Of a DNA stretch of 64,000 nt, positions 1 through 9,122 are shown one piece after another. This DNA comes from Porticoccaceae bacterium (lineage in GTDB: Bacteria > Pseudomonadota > Gammaproteobacteria > Pseudomonadales > Porticoccaceae): the NCBI GenBank assembly GCA_024639885.1, contig JAHEGD010000014.1, positions 5,754 to 69,753 of the forward strand, written 5' to 3'. Position 1 is the stretch's first letter, and the number at the start of each line of letters is the position of its first letter. The notes beneath the pieces were generated by a model. That model did not search any database, was not told the origin of the DNA, and was given only the letters and a program-made list of their open reading frames with translations. The position numbers and the translations under genes were made by a program.

Positions 1-302
1 TTGCGGCGTCGGTGGTCAGCGCACTCAAGGGCCACACCGACATTGCGCTGGGCAACGTGCTAGGCTCTAACCTGTTCAACCTGATGCTGGTGATGACCGC
101 CGCCGGGCTGATCCAGCCAAGCGCGCTGGAGGCCGCGGTATTCAGCCGCGACTACCTCTGCATGGCCGCGCTCACCCTGCTGCTAGTAGCGGCCATCGGC
201 CTGGCAGTGCGCCGCGGTGCGCCGTTGGCGCGGCCATTTGGGGTGCTGCTGCTGGCCTGTTACGGCGGTTACTACCTGTTGTTAGCGCCGGCACTGTTCT
301 AG
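1..302 (+). CDS. Calcium/sodium antiporter, C-terminal fragment (CaxA/YrbG family)
   Basis: This is the 3' end of a gene cut by the left edge, read in the frame that begins at base 3. The roughly 100 visible residues contain the second signature of sodium/calcium exchangers, beginning AASVVSALKG and followed by DIALGNVLGSNLFNL, then two hydrophobic segments and a short end. YrbG-type proteins exchange Ca2+ for Na+ or H+ across the inner membrane. In many gammaproteobacteria yrbG lies just upstream of kdsD, kdsC and lptCAB, and the same order is seen here. The N-terminal half is outside the window, so nothing can be said about its start or promoter. Confidence 0.85.
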   Translation, partial: AASVVSALKGHTDIALGNVLGSNLFNLMLVMTAAGLIQPSALEAAVFSRDYLCMAALTLLLVAAIGLAVRRGAPLARPFGVLLLACYGGYYLLLAPALF

Positions 303-315
303 CCGGCGGCGCGGC

Positions 316-345
316 TAGACCTCCGCAACAACCAGCCCCTATAAT
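316..345 (+). promoter_or_regulatory. Putative sigma-70 promoter for the kdsD-lpt run
   Basis: A perfect TATAAT lies at 340-345, with a weak -35-like TAGACC at 316-321 (18-bp spacer). It sits in the 80-bp gap between the antiporter stop and the kdsD start at 383. Assigned by eye from spacing and the perfect -10. Confidence 0.5.
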
Positions 346-382
346 CGTGGCACATTTTTTGCCACAGCAGCCCGGAGCCGCT

Positions 383-1351
383 ATGACTACACCGTTCAAC
401 CAATCGGCGCGCCGCACTATCGCGCTAGAGGCCGAGGCCGTGCGCCTGCTTGAAGGCCGCATCGACGGCGCCTTTACGCGTGCCTGCGAGCTGATGCTCA
501 ACTGCAGCGGCCGGGTCATCGTCACCGGCATGGGCAAGTCTGGCCACATCGGCAACAAGATCGCCGCCACCTTGGCGAGCACCGGCACCCCGGCATTTTT
601 TGTCCACCCGGGCGAAGCCAGCCACGGCGATCTGGGCATGATCACCGCCAGTGATGTGGTGGTCGCGATCTCTAACTCCGGCACCACCGCCGAGGTGGTC
701 ACGCTGCTGCCGCTGATCAAGCGGCTCGGTATCGCGCTGATCTCGATGACTGGCGACAGCCAGTCAACTCTGGCGCAGGCCGCGGCGGCGCATCTAGATG
801 TCAGCGTCGCCAGCGAGGCGTGCCCGCTCAATCTGGCCCCGACCACCAGCACCACGGTCACGTTGGTGATGGGCGACGCGCTGGCGATTGCGCTGCTGGA
901 AGCGCGCGGCTTCAGCGCCGAAGACTTTGCCTTCTCACACCCGGGCGGTGCGCTCGGCCGCAAGCTGCTGCTGCGGGTTAGCGACATCATGCACAGCGAC
1001 CAAGAGATGCCCAAGGTCGCCGACGGCGCGCCGCTGTCGGCCGCGCTGCTGGAGATGACTGAAAAAGGCTTCGGTATGACCACGGTGGTGGACGGCGACG
1101 CGCAGCTGATCGGGGTGTTTACCGACGGCGACCTGCGCCGTGCTGTCGACCGCGGCACCGACATCAACGCCGCCACAGTGAGTGAGCTGATGTCGCCGCA
1201 GCCGAAGACAGTCCACGACAGCATACTCGCTGCCGAGGCGCTCAAGATTATGGAAGACAACAGCATCACCGCACTAATTATTGAAGATGACCAGCACCAC
1301 CCGATCGGCGTCCTGCACCTGCACGACATACTGCGCGCGGGGGTCTTTTAA
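383..1351 (+). CDS. kdsD: D-arabinose-5-phosphate isomerase KdsD
   Basis: Interconverts ribulose-5-phosphate and arabinose-5-phosphate, the first step of Kdo synthesis for LPS. The 322-residue product has an N-terminal SIS sugar-isomerase domain (GMGKSGHIG at 49-57, SNSGTT near 98-102, the LAPTTSTT segment at 151-158, a conserved His in HPGG near 186) followed by two CBS domains (about 205-322), the usual architecture and length. The reading frame is open further upstream to a GTG at 347, but the ATG at 383 has GGAG just before it and matches the family's N-terminus. Its TAA overlaps the kdsC ATG by one base, indicating translational coupling. Confidence 0.95.
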   Translation: MTTPFNQSARRTIALEAEAVRLLEGRIDGAFTRACELMLNCSGRVIVTGMGKSGHIGNKIAATLASTGTPAFFVHPGEASHGDLGMITASDVVVAISNSGTTAEVVTLLPLIKRLGIALISMTGDSQSTLAQAAAAHLDVSVASEACPLNLAPTTSTTVTLVMGDALAIALLEARGFSAEDFAFSHPGGALGRKLLLRVSDIMHSDQEMPKVADGAPLSAALLEMTEKGFGMTTVVDGDAQLIGVFTDGDLRRAVDRGTDINAATVSELMSPQPKTVHDSILAAEALKIMEDNSITALIIEDDQHHPIGVLHLHDILRAGVF

Positions 1352-1899
1352 TGAGCGACGCACTGCACCAGCGCTACTCCGCCGAGATCATCGCGGCGGC
1401 CAAAAAAATAAAATGGCTGCTGCTCGATGTCGACGGCGTGCTCACCGACGGCCGGCTCTATTACGGCAACAACGGCGAAGAGCTCAAGGCGTTTGATATT
1501 CAGGATGGGCTCGGCATTAAGCTGCTGCAAAAGGCCGGCATCCAGGTCGCGATTATCACCGGGCGCAGCTCCGCACTGGTCGATCGGCGCGCCAAAGAGC
1601 TGGGTATTGCGCCAGTGGTGCAGGGCCGCGAGGACAAACTCACCGCGCTCACCGAGCTTCAGCAGAGCCACCCGATGGCGCTCGAAGAGATCGCCTATAT
1701 CGGCGACGACCTACCCGACTTGGCGGTGATCTGCCGGGTTGGGCTGGGCATTACCCCGGCCAATGGCCGGCCGCAGATTGTCGCCCGCGCGGCGCTGCAA
1801 ACCACCGCTGCCGGCGGCCACGGTGCGGTCCGCGAGATCGCGGATCTGCTGTTGGAAGCGCAGGGACAGAGCGCCATCTACGACGCCTACCTGTCGTAA
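1351..1899 (+). CDS. kdsC: 3-deoxy-D-manno-octulosonate 8-phosphate phosphatase KdsC
   Basis: HAD-superfamily phosphatase that releases phosphate from Kdo-8-phosphate. The 182-residue protein carries the nucleophile motif DVDGVLTDG (Asp26 and Asp28), the ITGRSS motif two and the metal-binding motif GDDLPD near 115, without a cap domain, as in tetrameric KdsC. It starts on the last base of the kdsD stop and its own stop overlaps the lptC start by one base, so it is the middle member of a tightly coupled Kdo/LPS-export run. Confidence 0.95.
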   Translation: MSDALHQRYSAEIIAAAKKIKWLLLDVDGVLTDGRLYYGNNGEELKAFDIQDGLGIKLLQKAGIQVAIITGRSSALVDRRAKELGIAPVVQGREDKLTALTELQQSHPMALEEIAYIGDDLPDLAVICRVGLGITPANGRPQIVARAALQTTAAGGHGAVREIADLLLEAQGQSAIYDAYLS

Positions 1900-2465
1900 T
1901 GGCGCGCCGCAAGCTACTCACCCCCGCTGTCGCCGCGCTGCTGATCGCTGGGGTAGCGGTCATCTGGCAGGCGCCGCCCAGCCAGTTTTTAAGCGACGAC
2001 AACAAACCGTTGGCCAGCCTCGGCGACGCCGACAGCTTTATGCGCGGCGTCAGCACGGTGGTGTTTGCCGCCGACGGCTCGGTCAGCGGGCAGATTAGCG
2101 CCACCCAAAGCGCCTTCTACCGCGACCAGCAGGACGCCACACTCAGCAACATCACCGTTATCAGCCAGAGCCGCGACGGCCGGCCGATCACCCTCAGCGG
2201 CACCCGCGGGCTGTTTACCGGCAGCCAAAACCAGCTGCAACTGAGCGGCGATGTTCTGGTAACGACGGTTGCCAGCGACGGCGCCACCGAGCTGCGCGGC
2301 GAGCAGTTTCGCTACCAGATGGCGACCAACCAGCTGCACAGCGACCAGCCATTTACCATGACCAGCGCCGCCAGCGAGCTGCGCGGCAGCGCCCTGCGCG
2401 CCGACCTAGAGCAGCGCAGCTATACCATTACCGGGAGCGTCCGTGGCCGCCATCAACCGCAGTAA
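1899..2465 (+). CDS. lptC: LPS export ABC transporter periplasmic protein LptC
   Basis: LptC is a bitopic inner-membrane protein that takes LPS from LptBFG and passes it to LptA. The 188-residue product has one N-terminal membrane segment (about residues 9-24) and then a beta-rich periplasmic domain, the LptC/OstA-like jellyroll. Sequence in this family is poorly conserved, so position is important evidence: it lies between kdsC and lptA with overlapping stop and start codons, the standard order. lptA begins inside its last 23 bases. Confidence 0.9.
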   Translation: MARRKLLTPAVAALLIAGVAVIWQAPPSQFLSDDNKPLASLGDADSFMRGVSTVVFAADGSVSGQISATQSAFYRDQQDATLSNITVISQSRDGRPITLSGTRGLFTGSQNQLQLSGDVLVTTVASDGATELRGEQFRYQMATNQLHSDQPFTMTSAASELRGSALRADLEQRSYTITGSVRGRHQPQ

Positions 2466-2972
2466 AGCCGCTGTCGCGCTGCTGGCAGCGCTACTGGCAG
2501 CCCCCAGCTGGGCGCTTTTGAGCGACAGCAGCGCGCCGATCAGCGTCGAGGCCGACTACGCAGAGCGCGACGACGCTGCCGACACCATGGTCTACCGCGG
2601 CAATGTCGTCATCCGCCAGGGTACCCTGCTGATTGAGGCGGAGCAGGTCGAGCTGTTTAGCCAAGACGGTGAATTGGCGCAGATCGTCAGCCGCGGCCAG
2701 CTGGCCCGCTACAGCCAGCAGATGACCGACGCCGCCGAGCCGATCAGCGCCGAGGCGGAACAGATCGACTACCAGCCGAGCGACAACCGCATCACCCTGC
2801 TCGGCAACGCCACCCTCAGCCGCGACGGCACCCTGCTCAAGGGCGAGCGTATCGACTACGATTTCACATCGCAGAGCTGGCAGGCCAGCGGCGGCGAACA
2901 GGGCGGCAGTGGCGAGCCGCAGCGCCGGATTCAACTGGTGATTCCGGCGACTAGCAACGGCGAGGAGCGCCC

Positions 2973-2976
<4 letters not shown>
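2443..2976 (+). CDS. lptA: LPS transport periplasmic bridge protein LptA
   Basis: Periplasmic OstA-like beta-jellyroll protein that polymerises into the bridge carrying LPS from LptC to LptD. The 177-residue precursor starts at a GTG within lptC, has a typical signal peptide ending near AAPSWA (residue 24) and shows the family pattern beginning ISVEADYAE, then [22 protein letters not shown]. Length is close to E. coli LptA (185). It overlaps lptC by 23 bases and lptB by four (ATGA), implying coupled translation. Confidence 0.93.
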
Positions 2977-3698
<722 letters not shown>

Positions 3699-3716
3699 GC
3701 GCGCGGGCCGGCGGCG

Positions 3717-5180
3717 GTGAAACAGGGGCTACAGCTTAGTGTCGGCCAGTCGCTGACGCTGTCGCCACAGCTTCAGCAGGCGATCAAGCTACTGCAGCTA
3801 TCGACCTTAGAGCTGCGCGGCGAGATGCTTGAGCAGCTCTACGCCAACCCACTGCTAGAGTTGCCAGACGACCAACAGGGCGGCGAAGGTGACCTATTCG
3901 AGCCGGCTAGCGACGACCACCAGCCGGCCGCCGACAGCGACGACAGCGCACTAGCCAACAGCGCCGAGAGCGCCGCACCGCCCGATAGCGGTGCGCTAGA
4001 GTTTGACCACAGTGCCGATAGCCGCGCCGAGCCGAGCTCGCTGGCCGCCCCCGCCGCCAGTGCGGTCGATGCCGCCGATATTTTCCAAGTGACCGAAACG
4101 CTGCGCGACCACCTCGCCTGGCAGCTCAACCTCACCCCGTTCAGCGATGAGGATCGGTTGATCGCCGAGACCCTGCTGGACGGCCTCGACGACGACGGCC
4201 TGCTCAGTAGCTCGCTGCTGTCGCTGACCGAGCACCTCCACAACCCAGCCCAAGAGCTGGGCGAAGAGGAGGTCGAGGCGGTACTGCACCGACTGCAGCA
4301 GTTTGACCCGCCGGGGGTGTTTGCCCGCTCACTGAACGAGTCGCTGCGCCTGCAGCTGCTGCCATTGGCCACGGGTGACGCCGCCGTCGACTGCGCGCTG
4401 CAACTGGTCGATGGCGACTTGGCCAAGCTGGTCAATACCGACCCGGGGCTACTGGCCAGCCAGCTGGCGGTCCCTGCCGAGCAGGTGCGCGCCGCGCTGG
4501 CGCTGATCCGCTCGCTCAACCCCCACCCGGGCAGCAGCTTTAGCTCGGCCGCCGTCGAGCACATCAGCCCCGATCTGCGCGTCGACCGCATCGCCGAGCA
4601 GTGGGTGGTGCGGCTCAACGACCAGCTGCTGCCGGCGCTACAGATCAACCAGCTCTACGCCGACATGATCAAGCGCGGCGATCGCTCTACCGACAACCAG
4701 TACCTCAAAGACCACCTCGCCGAGGCGCGCTGGTTTCTGCGCAGTATCGAGAGCCGCAACGACACCCTGCTGCGGGTTGGCGAGGCGATTATGGCCCGCC
4801 AGAGTGGCTTTCTGGAGCGCGGCGCGGTCGGTATGGTGCCGCTCATCTTGGCCGACATTGCCGAGCCGCTCGAGCTCCACGAGTCGACCGTGTCGCGGGT
4901 CACCACCAACAAATATATCGCCACCCCGCGCGGGGTTTTTGAGCTTAAATACTTCTTTTCGAGCCACGTTGGCACCACCGGCGGCGGGGAGTGTTCATCA
5001 ACTGCGGTTTGCGCTATGCTGAAATCAATGATCGATTCCGAGCAGCCTAACCGCCCTCTCAGCGACAGCAAGCTTACCGCGCTGTTGGCCGATCGCGGGG
5101 TCGCTATCGCGCGGCGCACTGTCGCCAAATACCGCGAGAGCATGAACATCCCCTCGTCCAGCCAGCGCAAACGGTTTTAA
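3717..5180 (+). CDS. rpoN: RNA polymerase sigma-54 factor RpoN
   Basis: Alternative sigma factor that directs polymerase to -24/-12 promoters and needs an AAA+ activator such as NtrC, which is also encoded here. The 487-residue product begins at a GTG and has the Gln/Leu-rich region I (LTLSPQLQQAIKLLQLSTLEL), an acidic Ala/Ser-rich region II (about 50-115), the core-binding domain, the helix-turn-helix around LHESTVSRVTTNKY and the RpoN box ARRTVAKYRE at 465-474. Two readable sigma-54 promoters lie elsewhere in the window, before glnA and ntrB. Confidence 0.97.
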   Translation: MKQGLQLSVGQSLTLSPQLQQAIKLLQLSTLELRGEMLEQLYANPLLELPDDQQGGEGDLFEPASDDHQPAADSDDSALANSAESAAPPDSGALEFDHSADSRAEPSSLAAPAASAVDAADIFQVTETLRDHLAWQLNLTPFSDEDRLIAETLLDGLDDDGLLSSSLLSLTEHLHNPAQELGEEEVEAVLHRLQQFDPPGVFARSLNESLRLQLLPLATGDAAVDCALQLVDGDLAKLVNTDPGLLASQLAVPAEQVRAALALIRSLNPHPGSSFSSAAVEHISPDLRVDRIAEQWVVRLNDQLLPALQINQLYADMIKRGDRSTDNQYLKDHLAEARWFLRSIESRNDTLLRVGEAIMARQSGFLERGAVGMVPLILADIAEPLELHESTVSRVTTNKYIATPRGVFELKYFFSSHVGTTGGGECSSTAVCAMLKSMIDSEQPNRPLSDSKLTALLADRGVAIARRTVAKYRESMNIPSSSQRKRF

Positions 5181-5204
5181 CCACTGGTAAAAAAGGAGAC
5201 GTGT

Positions 5205-5492
5205 ATGCAACTCACCGTTAGCGGCCACCAACTCGATGTTACCGACTCTCTGCGCGACTACGTCACGCAAAAACTGTCGCGACTCGAGCGCCACCACGAC
5301 AAGATTGGCGGCGTAGCCGTTGTCTTAGAGGTAGAAAAACTCCTGCAAAAAGCCGAGGCGACTGTGCATGTCAGCGGCGCCGAGTTTTTTGCCGAGGCGG
5401 CCAACGAGGACCTCTACGCAGCGATCGACCAGCTCGCCGATAAACTCGACCGCCAGCTGATCAAACACAAAGAGAAACACCGCGGCCACTGA
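5205..5492 (+). CDS. hpf: Ribosome hibernation-promoting factor (short HPF/YfiA family)
   Basis: Small ribosome-associated protein that binds the 30S decoding region and promotes 100S dimers in stationary phase. The 95-residue product has the S30AE fold pattern (LTVSGHQLDVTDSLRDYV, then basic residues along KHKEKHRGH) and lacks the long-form C-terminal domain. A strong AAAAGGAGA ribosome binding site precedes the ATG by six bases. Its place between rpoN and ptsN is the classical rpoN operon order. Confidence 0.94.
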   Translation: MQLTVSGHQLDVTDSLRDYVTQKLSRLERHHDKIGGVAVVLEVEKLLQKAEATVHVSGAEFFAEAANEDLYAAIDQLADKLDRQLIKHKEKHRGH

Positions 5493-5549
5493 CCGCCATC
5501 ACCCCCTGACTCGGCCGCCGCAAGGCGGCCAGCACCCAGCAAGGTTGTT

Positions 5550-6014
5550 ATGAAAGTTACCGATGTCCTGCAGCCCGCACTGACCCGCGCCAACCTCACC
5601 AGCAGCAGCAAAAAAACCACGCTGGAGGCACTCGCCGGGCTGATTGCCGACCAGCTTGCAGAGATCGATGAAGAGTTACTGTTCAGCAACTTTATTAGCC
5701 GCGAGCGGCTCGGCAGTACCGGTTTTGGCGATGGCGTGGCGATACCGCACTGTCGGTTGCCCGGCCTGCGCCGCATCCACGGCGCACTGATCACCCTGAC
5801 CGACCCGATCGATTTTGACTCCGCCGACCAGCAGCCGGTCGACGTTATTTTTGCCCTGGTAGTGCCCGAGGAGAAAAATGACGAGCACCTCGCCACCTTG
5901 GCGGCGATCGCCGGCCTGTTCTCTGCCGCCACAACCCGCCAACAGCTGCGCCGCTGTGACGACGACCAGCAGCTCTACGAAGCGGTGTTAGAGCTCGACG
6001 GAGCGGCACACTGA
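5550..6014 (+). CDS. ptsN: Nitrogen-PTS enzyme IIA (PtsN)
   Basis: Phosphoacceptor of the regulatory nitrogen PTS, receiving phosphate from NPr and regulating potassium transport and nitrogen/carbon balance. The 154-residue EIIA domain has the phosphorylatable His67 in AIPHCRLPG, whose usual form is IPHGRLP, so a Cys replaces the Gly. It is followed by rapZ with a one-base stop/start overlap and then by npr, so the complete downstream PTS branch is together; enzyme I (ptsP) is not in the window. Confidence 0.94.
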   Translation: MKVTDVLQPALTRANLTSSSKKTTLEALAGLIADQLAEIDEELLFSNFISRERLGSTGFGDGVAIPHCRLPGLRRIHGALITLTDPIDFDSADQQPVDVIFALVVPEEKNDEHLATLAAIAGLFSAATTRQQLRRCDDDQQLYEAVLELDGAAH

Positions 6015-6868
6015 TGCGAGTGGTCATCGTCAGCGGCCACTCCGGTTCTGGCAAGACCTCGGCACTCAATATACTTGAAGATATCGGCTTCACCGCCATC
6101 GACAACCTGCCGCTGACCCTACTGCCGCAGCTGGTCGAGCAGTACCAGCAAGCCAGCAACAGCGAGCAGCTGCAACTGGCGATCGGTATCGATGTGCGCA
6201 ACCTCACCGTCGATCTCAGCCAGATTGAGCCGGCCGTCGCCGCACTGCGCAGCACCGGCACCCGCGTCGAAATTATTTTTCTTGCCAGCGATAAAACCGA
6301 GCTGCTGCGCCGCTACAGCGAGACGCGCCGCAAACACCCGCTGAGCAATAGCCAGTGCTCACTCGAACAGGCGATCGACACCGAGCAGCAGTTGCTCAGC
6401 GCCGTTGAAAAATTTGCCGACCGCTACATCGATACCAGCAGCTTGTCACTGCACCAGCTGCGCGAGATGGTCAAGCAGACCGTCGGCGGCGACCCACATC
6501 AGCTGGCGGTACTGATCAAATCGTTCGGGTTCAAACACGGCGTGCCGATAGACGCCGACTTCGTCTTCGACCTGCGCTGCCTGCCCAACCCGCACTGGAA
6601 GCCGGAGCTGCGGAGCTTTTCTGGTTGCGATCAACCGGTGATCGACTTCCTCACCAGCCAGCCCGAGGTGATCGCGATGGCCGACGACATCCACGCCTTT
6701 ATCAGCCGCTGGGTGCCGCAGTTTAGCGCCAACAACCGCTCCTACCTCACCGTGGCGGTCGGCTGCACCGGCGGCCACCACCGTTCGGTATTTGTCGCCA
6801 ACCGGCTGCACCGCCAGCTCGGCGAGCAGTTTGGCCAAGTGCAGCTGCTGCACCGCGACCTGGGCTAA
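6014..6868 (+). CDS. rapZ: RNase adapter protein RapZ
   Basis: RapZ is an RNA-binding nucleotidase-like protein that in enterics guides RNase E to the sRNA GlmZ and so controls glucosamine-6-phosphate supply. The 284-residue protein has an N-terminal P-loop GHSGSGKTS at 8-16, a Walker-B-like region and the conserved C-terminal motif GCTGGHHRSVF. Length matches E. coli RapZ (284). Whether GlmY/GlmZ-type sRNAs exist in this organism cannot be judged here. It is translationally coupled to ptsN. Confidence 0.94.
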   Translation: MRVVIVSGHSGSGKTSALNILEDIGFTAIDNLPLTLLPQLVEQYQQASNSEQLQLAIGIDVRNLTVDLSQIEPAVAALRSTGTRVEIIFLASDKTELLRRYSETRRKHPLSNSQCSLEQAIDTEQQLLSAVEKFADRYIDTSSLSLHQLREMVKQTVGGDPHQLAVLIKSFGFKHGVPIDADFVFDLRCLPNPHWKPELRSFSGCDQPVIDFLTSQPEVIAMADDIHAFISRWVPQFSANNRSYLTVAVGCTGGHHRSVFVANRLHRQLGEQFGQVQLLHRDLG

Positions 6869-6873
6869 ACGGC

Positions 6874-7143
6874 GTGATAACCACCACACTGACCATCGTC
6901 AACCGGCTCGGCCTGCACGCCCGCGCTGCCACCAAACTGGCCGCACTGTGTGGCCGCTACCCGTGTAGCATCCGCTGCGGCCGCGACGGCCAGCTGGTCG
7001 ATGCCAAGAGCATTATGTCGCTGATGCTGTTGGCCGCCCCCAACGGCAGCGAACTGCTCTTTGAGTTTGATGGCGACGAGCAGCAGGAGGCGCGCGACGC
7101 GGTAGCCGAGCTGCTCGCAGATTTTTTTGGCGAAGGCGGTTAA
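6874..7143 (+). CDS. ptsO: Phosphocarrier protein NPr (PtsO, HPr-like)
   Basis: HPr-family carrier that moves phosphate from EI-Ntr to PtsN. The 89-residue product starts at a GTG five bases after rapZ and shows the active-site motif NRLGLHARAATKL with His15, plus the regulatory region KSIMSLMLLAAPNGSEL. It closes the rpoN-hpf-ptsN-rapZ-npr run. An 87-bp gap then separates it from mgtE. Confidence 0.93.
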   Translation: MITTTLTIVNRLGLHARAATKLAALCGRYPCSIRCGRDGQLVDAKSIMSLMLLAAPNGSELLFEFDGDEQQEARDAVAELLADFFGEGG

Positions 7144-7230
7144 GTCAGCTGCGCCGCGGCCGCGCAACAGTTAAACTACCCCACTACGGCACAACGACCT
7201 AAACACGCGCAGCCACAGGGAGGGAGTGAC

Positions 7231-8577
7231 ATGCCAAAAAAAGTCGACTACCACCTGCTCAGCAAGCTCGATAGCGCGATCGACTCGGTCTCGCTCAATC
7301 AAATTCGACACACCCTCAACAACCTCTCGCCACAAGATATCGCCCACCAGCTCGAAAGTGCGCCGGCCAAGTACCGCCAGTTTCTCTGGGAGCTGGTCGA
7401 CGATGAGAATAGTGGCGAGGTACTGCAAGAGTGTAGCGAGGACATTCAGACCGAGTTTCTCAAAGAGATGGACGGCTCTGAGGTGGCTGCGCTCACCGAG
7501 GGGCTAGAGGTCGACGACATCGTCGACATTCTTCAGCAGCTGCCCGAGCAGCTGATCCCTGAGGTGCTGCAAGCGATGTCGATCCAAGACCGTCACCGCA
7601 TCGAAAGCGTACTCACCTACGACGAGGAGAGCGCCGGCGGCTTGATGGACACCGAGGTGATCACGGTGCGCCCCGACCTGACCATTGACGTGGTGCTCCG
7701 CTACCTGCGCCGCTTCGACGATATCCCGGACACCACCGACAACCTGTTTGTCGTCAACCGCCGCGACACCTTCCTAGGCACCCTGCCGATCGGCCGGCTG
7801 CTGACCGCCAGCCCGACCACCACGGTCCGCGAGATCATGGACACCGAGGCGCGCGCCATCCCAATCGACATGGCCGACTCCGAAGTAGCCAAACTGTTTA
7901 AGCGCTACGACTTGGTATCGGCGGCCGTGGTCGACGCCGACAACCGGCTGCTTGGCCGGGTCACTATCGATGACGTGGTTGATGTCATTATCGAAGATGC
8001 CGACCACTCGCTGCTGGCGATGGCGCGACTCAGCGACACCGAGGATACCTTTTCGTCAATCGGCCGCGCCGCACCGCGCCGCGCGATCTGGCTCGGCGTC
8101 AACTTGCTGACCGCGATATTGGCTTCTACCGTCATCAGCCTGTTTGAAGCGACCATCGAGAAGGTGGTGGCGCTAGCCATCCTGATGCCGATTGTCGCCA
8201 GCATGGGTGGCGTGGCCGGCAGCCAGACGCTGACCGTGGTGGTGCGGGCGATGGCGCTTGGGCAGATTGAACGCAGCAATATCAGCTGGCTGCTGACTAA
8301 AGAGTTTTCGGTAGCGGCACTCAACGGCCTGCTCTGGGCCGTGGTCATGGGCGCGGTGGCCAGCTACTGGTTTAACGACTGGAGCTTGGCGGTGGTGATT
8401 GGCTTGGCGATGCTGATCAACCTGTGTGCGGCGGGCGCAGTCGGCACACTGCTGCCAGTCTTATTGCGCAGCGTTAAAGTCGACCCTGCACTGGCCGGCA
8501 GTGTTATCTTAACCACGGTGACCGATGTGGTCGGCTTTCTGTCGTTTCTCGGTCTCGCCACCCTCTTCTACAGCTGA
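7231..8577 (+). CDS. mgtE: Magnesium transporter MgtE
   Basis: Mg2+ channel/transporter of the inner membrane gated by its cytosolic domains. The 448-residue protein has an N-terminal superhelical domain (about 1-130), a pair of CBS domains (about 135-260, including TVREIMDTEARAIPIDM) and five C-terminal membrane segments that include the conserved pore region with GGVAGSQTLT. An AGGGAGGG ribosome binding site precedes the ATG. It is followed after 21 bases by darP. Confidence 0.95.
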   Translation: MPKKVDYHLLSKLDSAIDSVSLNQIRHTLNNLSPQDIAHQLESAPAKYRQFLWELVDDENSGEVLQECSEDIQTEFLKEMDGSEVAALTEGLEVDDIVDILQQLPEQLIPEVLQAMSIQDRHRIESVLTYDEESAGGLMDTEVITVRPDLTIDVVLRYLRRFDDIPDTTDNLFVVNRRDTFLGTLPIGRLLTASPTTTVREIMDTEARAIPIDMADSEVAKLFKRYDLVSAAVVDADNRLLGRVTIDDVVDVIIEDADHSLLAMARLSDTEDTFSSIGRAAPRRAIWLGVNLLTAILASTVISLFEATIEKVVALAILMPIVASMGGVAGSQTLTVVVRAMALGQIERSNISWLLTKEFSVAALNGLLWAVVMGAVASYWFNDWSLAVVIGLAMLINLCAAGAVGTLLPVLLRSVKVDPALAGSVILTTVTDVVGFLSFLGLATLFYS

Positions 8578-8598
8578 GCCAACCCTAAGGGCCGTGCT

Positions 8599-9117
8599 AT
8601 GAGCAGCCAAAACTACCCCACTGATTACAACGATGTCGACGACGACATCATTAGCAAATCACAAATTAAGCGCGAGATGGTCGAGCTGCAAAAGCTTGGC
8701 GCCGAGCTGGTAGAGATGACCGACAACCAGCTCGCCAAGCTGACCATTGCCGACGAGTTGCGCGCCGCTATCGCCGAGTGCAAGCGGCTCAACCAGCGCG
8801 AGGCGCGCCGCCGCTACCTGCAATTTATCGGCAAGATGATGCGCAAGCTCGACCTTCAGCCGCTCTATGACAGCCTAGAGCAGGTCGACAACAACGCCCA
8901 ACTGCACCTGCAGCTGCTGCAGCGGTTGGAGCAGTTGCGCGACCGCATCGGCGCCGGCGACAACGCCGCTATCGAAGAGGTACTGACCGAGTGGCCGCTG
9001 GCGGACCGCCAGCAGCTGCGCAATCTACAGCGCCAAATTGGCCGCGAGGCCGAAGGTAAAAAGAGCTCTGCGAAAAAACTGATGGCCTACCTGCGCCAAG
9101 TAAGCGTACCGCAGTAA
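8599..9117 (+). CDS. darP: Ribosome biogenesis protein DarP/YjgA (DUF615)
   Basis: YjgA-family protein associated with late 50S maturation; E. coli DarP binds pre-50S particles. The 172-residue, highly charged, mostly helical product has the family start DDDIISKSQIKREMVELQKLGAELVEM and a C-terminus ending KKLMAYLRQV. It probably shares a transcript with mgtE (21-bp gap). It converges on yhdP with only five bases between stop codons and no obvious terminator. Confidence 0.93.
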   Translation: MSSQNYPTDYNDVDDDIISKSQIKREMVELQKLGAELVEMTDNQLAKLTIADELRAAIAECKRLNQREARRRYLQFIGKMMRKLDLQPLYDSLEQVDNNAQLHLQLLQRLEQLRDRIGAGDNAAIEEVLTEWPLADRQQLRNLQRQIGREAEGKKSSAKKLMAYLRQVSVPQ

Positions 9118-9122
9118 ACCCC

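Noticed and set aside
172..1329. Long open frame (385 codons) on the minus strand opposite kdsD
   Set aside because: High-GC genomes leave long open frames opposite real genes. The translation is Ser/Ala-rich with no family pattern, while kdsD on the plus strand is complete.
3839..4648. 269-codon frame opposite rpoN
   Set aside because: Low-complexity Ser-rich translation, no ribosome binding site, and it mirrors an intact rpoN.
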